Assembly: GCA_004335635.1 (NCBI GenBank)
Contig: QAXH01000934.1
Location: 9,639 to 30,377 of the forward strand
DNA length: 20,739 bases
Direction of reading: 5' to 3'
Source of the DNA: Chloromonas sp. AAM2
Lineage: Eukaryota > Chlorophyta > Chlorophyceae > Chlamydomonadales > Chlamydomonadaceae
Both the position numbers and the translations under genes were made by a program. Each line of letters starts with the position of its first letter. Positions within the stretch are counted from its first letter, which is position 1. The notes under the pieces are model-generated. The model had not been told where the DNA came from. It saw only the letters and a program-made list of their open reading frames with translations, and did not search any database. Of this stretch, positions 18,259 through 20,739 are shown one piece after another.

Positions 18259-20620
18259 ATGCTACTGCGAGCTCCCGCATACGCCGTGAGACGCAGCATC
18301 AACACGCAGGCGGTCCCTCACGCAACTTCAGTTACAATGGTAGGTAGTTGGTGTGGCCATTGGCGCTTAGATGTGGTCATCCCGACAAAAGCATCCCAGC
18401 CAGGCATGGCAAACACATGCAGTTCACTTCCAGCAGGGCAGGATCCAAGTGCAGATCTAGACTTAAGACCCTTGATCTACTCTGACGAACCTAAGCACGC
18501 AAGCTGAGGGTCAGTAAGCATGCCAGTGTTTGATTACAGATGTTGCAAGCTCAGACTGCCTTGCAGTGATGCAGGGCCATTACCGGGCCTAAGAGCGTGG
18601 ACAACGGTTGGACGAGCTGGCTGGCACCCTCGAGTTCAAGCACAGGAGGTGCTCTTTAAGAGCACCATAGATAAGATGCTTTGCCATGTTGGCATGCGCT
18701 GTGCAGGCCAGCATTCCGGACGCGGCCGTGCGTGCACGTGCCAAGGCGGCCCTGATGGGTGGGCTGGTGGCTGATGCCGCAACAATGGGCCTGCACTGGT
18801 GAGAGCAAGCAAGGTTTGAGGGTGGGTTGCAATGGACATTTCCAGAGGACAGTCAGTACCTGGCGGTGATTTCTCTGTGGGACATACAACCTTCAAGGGT
18901 GGAGGCAGGATGCAAGGGTGACAAGACGTCCATGAACAGCGCTGTGCATCAAACTTCACAGCAGCTGTCCCCACCGATGAACCAGAGCCTCACCGCCTGG
19001 CACTGCATTCAGCCAGGGGTGTGTAAATGTATGCGTGCGTGTATGCATGTATGCATGGCTCCAACCCCGCACGGCCCGCATCCCTGGCACTGCTTTTTCA
19101 TCTCTTATATTCCTGTTCTGCAAGGCCCGTTCCAGAAACCAGCAGTATCCCGCATCCATCCATCCTGTACACTGTTTTGTGATTGTTAAGTGGTTGACAG
19201 ATGTGCTAATCGTTTCCCCTCCTGCTCTATTCCCCGCTGAGCAGTTGTTGACACCAGCAGCAATAACAGCCCGGCTTTTGGCACTGTTCTCTGCCACTGC
19301 TTCCAGGATTTACAAGCCGGAGGTGATGGCCGCAGCGCTCGAGGCGCGCCCGTCCTCCGCCACCGCCCCGGAATTCCACGAGCCGCCCGCATGCCCGTTT
19401 TACAAGGTGTGATCCAGCCTGTTGAGGTGTGACCTGGCCCGAGGTTTGACCAGCTCAAAGGTGTAAACCTGTCACCGCCTCACACAGGGCGGGCGATGGG
19501 CATGCAAGCCCCTCACCCAACCGGGCGGCACGCGATCATGACGAGTGGGATTTGCTCACAAAAGAGATCAATGGACAGACCATTTTTGCATGCCCACTAC
19601 ACGAAGCAGGGCGCTATGCCATGCAGGCCCCATGATTTGCAGAACCATGCTCGATCACACTTACACTCAAAGCATGCCCCTTCCCTCGATGGCCTTGGCT
19701 CCTGTCCCACCCCCTGACATCAAATGCACCTGCCGCAGGCCCTTCATGACCTAATCAACACTTGGCACCTGCCTTGCATATGCACAGTATCACACACACC
19801 CTTGGCACCCCCCACATGTGCCCTTCACGCCCTTAAGCCAACAGTGTGCTAGTAGCGTCTTAACCCAGTCCTTTCACGCTTCCAGTGGTGTATTCACCCC
19901 AACCCCAACACTGTCTCACCCCTTTTCAGGCCACCAGTGGTGAATATAGCCCCTACGGTACGGAGCTGCAGGCCCTGACCCAGTACCTGGCCACTGCCTC
20001 AGGCCCTGCAGACACACTCAACGCAGCAGCGTGCGCCAAGGTGAGGTCCATGTGTGATGCACCAGTAGGGCACAGCGAGGGCCGTGAGGACACGCGAGGG
20101 TAGGAAGGCAGGGGCACACTGCGGGCAGCTCGGACGTCTGCAGGCGTCGTGCTGCGCTCATCCACTCCAGGGTGGTTCGTGCCGGTCACTCGGCCTGCCG
20201 CAGAGTGACACTCATGTCGGTAGCGTCATCAAGACACTGTCTGGGATGAGAAGCACTGAGGTTAGCTTGTGCCCTCAGCATCCCTCGGACGCGTGCGTGG
20301 TCGTTAAACCTATGCAGGTTCAACTATGGTTGTAGGTATAAGGTTCATCCTCGATATATGCAGCCTGATAGCTTGCCATGCCATACCCAAAGAAGAGTAG
20401 TATGGGTAGTACAACATCAATAGAACACAGGAACACATGCATGTTGGCGCATTCGCACTGTTCCTGTCTCCTGCTCTCGCGCCCGCAGTCCCTGGCCGCC
20501 AGCTACAGCGCCTCCACCGGGTACCTGAACAAGAGCAGCAAGCACGTGCAGGCCGCGGTGGCCGAGGGCAGCGCCAGCACCGGACACCCGGAGGACGCGC
20601 AAGCCAACGCGTTTGTCAAG
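18259..20620 (+). CDS. ADP-ribosylglycohydrolase family (DraG/crystallin J1-like), 3'-truncated
   Basis: Exons 18259-18339, 18707-18798, 19307-19406, 19930-20040 and 20489-20620 join in phase to 172 residues; a GTGAAG donor at 20621 shows the gene continues off the right edge. Residues 1-27 (MLLRAPAYAVRRSIN and following) are Arg-rich without acidic residues, suggesting a mitochondrial or plastid presequence. Then come AALMGGLVADAATMGLHW (D50, H57-W58), the IYKP block, PEFHEPPACPFYK (about 79-91), GEYSPYG (95-101) and PEDAQANAFVK. These are the N-terminal motifs of the PF03747 family, the subgroup with ADAxxMxxHW and CPFY. Members hydrolyse ADP-ribosyl bonds using metal-binding acidic residues; crystallin-J1-like members may lack that activity. 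The C-terminal metal-binding motif is outside the window, so catalysis cannot be judged. The direct join of exon 1 to exon 2 is inferred; a small exon between them is possible. Confidence 0.8.
18450..18507 (+). repeat. Coding-like dispersed repeat fragment, copy B
   Basis: Plus-strand reading PSADLDLRPLIYSDEPKHAS then stop, in the first intron of the ADP-ribosylglycohydrolase-like gene. It shares CTAGAYTYAARACCCTTGAT and the Y.DEP.H ending with the 13670-13740 fragment, lacking about three codons in between. Confidence 0.5.
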
Positions 20621-20646
20621 GTGAAGGGGGTGGAGGGGAGAACTTA

Positions 20647-20739
20647 GGGGGGCAGAGGAGGGTTCAAGGGGGGCGGAGGAGGGTTCAAGGGGGCAGAGGA
20701 GGGTTCAAGGGGGCAGAGGAGGGTTCAAGGGGACAGAGG
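20647..20739 (+). repeat. 20-21-bp G-rich minisatellite at the right edge
   Basis: Units of the type GGGGGCAGAGGAGGGTTCAA repeat more than four times from 26 nt behind the donor at 20621 and run off the window. The sense strand carries many GGG runs. Confidence 0.9.

Overview
The window is nuclear DNA from a eukaryote, most likely a chlamydomonadalean (volvocine-type) green alga. The genes are split into many short exons (23 to about 450 nt, plus one long first exon). Donors are mostly GTGAGT, GTGAGG or GTGNGG and acceptors are YAG. Third codon positions favour G/C, and TGTAA, the chlorophycean polyadenylation signal, follows two of the genes. Simple tandem repeats are very abundant. The look resembles Haematococcus-like draft assemblies; the genus is inference only. 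No bacterial, phage, CRISPR or viral features were seen.

Four protein-coding genes could be assembled by joining exons whose splice phases agree. (1) 149-4475, plus strand: the 3' ten exons of an FAD/NAD(P)-dependent amine-oxidase-like oxidoreductase; its 5' part lies outside the window. (2) 13592-7743, minus strand: an eleven-exon, 775-residue protein with a long, probably organelle-targeted, low-complexity N-terminus followed by mTERF-like helical repeats. (3) 13951-16540, plus strand: a seven-exon, 216-residue YggT-family (CCB3/YLMG-like) membrane protein with a transit-like N-terminus. (4) 18259-20620, plus strand: the first five exons of an ADP-ribosylglycohydrolase (DraG/crystallin-J1-like) protein that runs off the right edge.

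Layout: genes 1 and 2 converge on a 3.3-kb stretch (4476-7742) rich in diverged repeats with no convincing gene. Genes 2 and 3 diverge from a 358-bp spacer that should hold both promoters, and both products look organelle-directed. Genes 3 and 4 are in tandem, separated by 1.7 kb holding the gene 3 3' UTR. A 4-base N gap lies in an intron of gene 2.

The most striking structural theme is that several introns begin with tandem arrays at or just behind the 5' splice site. In two cases the repeat unit itself contains the donor consensus, giving up to nine GTGAGT copies in a row. Other points are a decayed duplicate of a gene 2 exon inside the adjacent intron, a 12-nt repeat straddling a gene 2 exon junction, a tandem repeat that includes the gene 3 stop codon, and two related fragments of an unidentified dispersed coding-like repeat.
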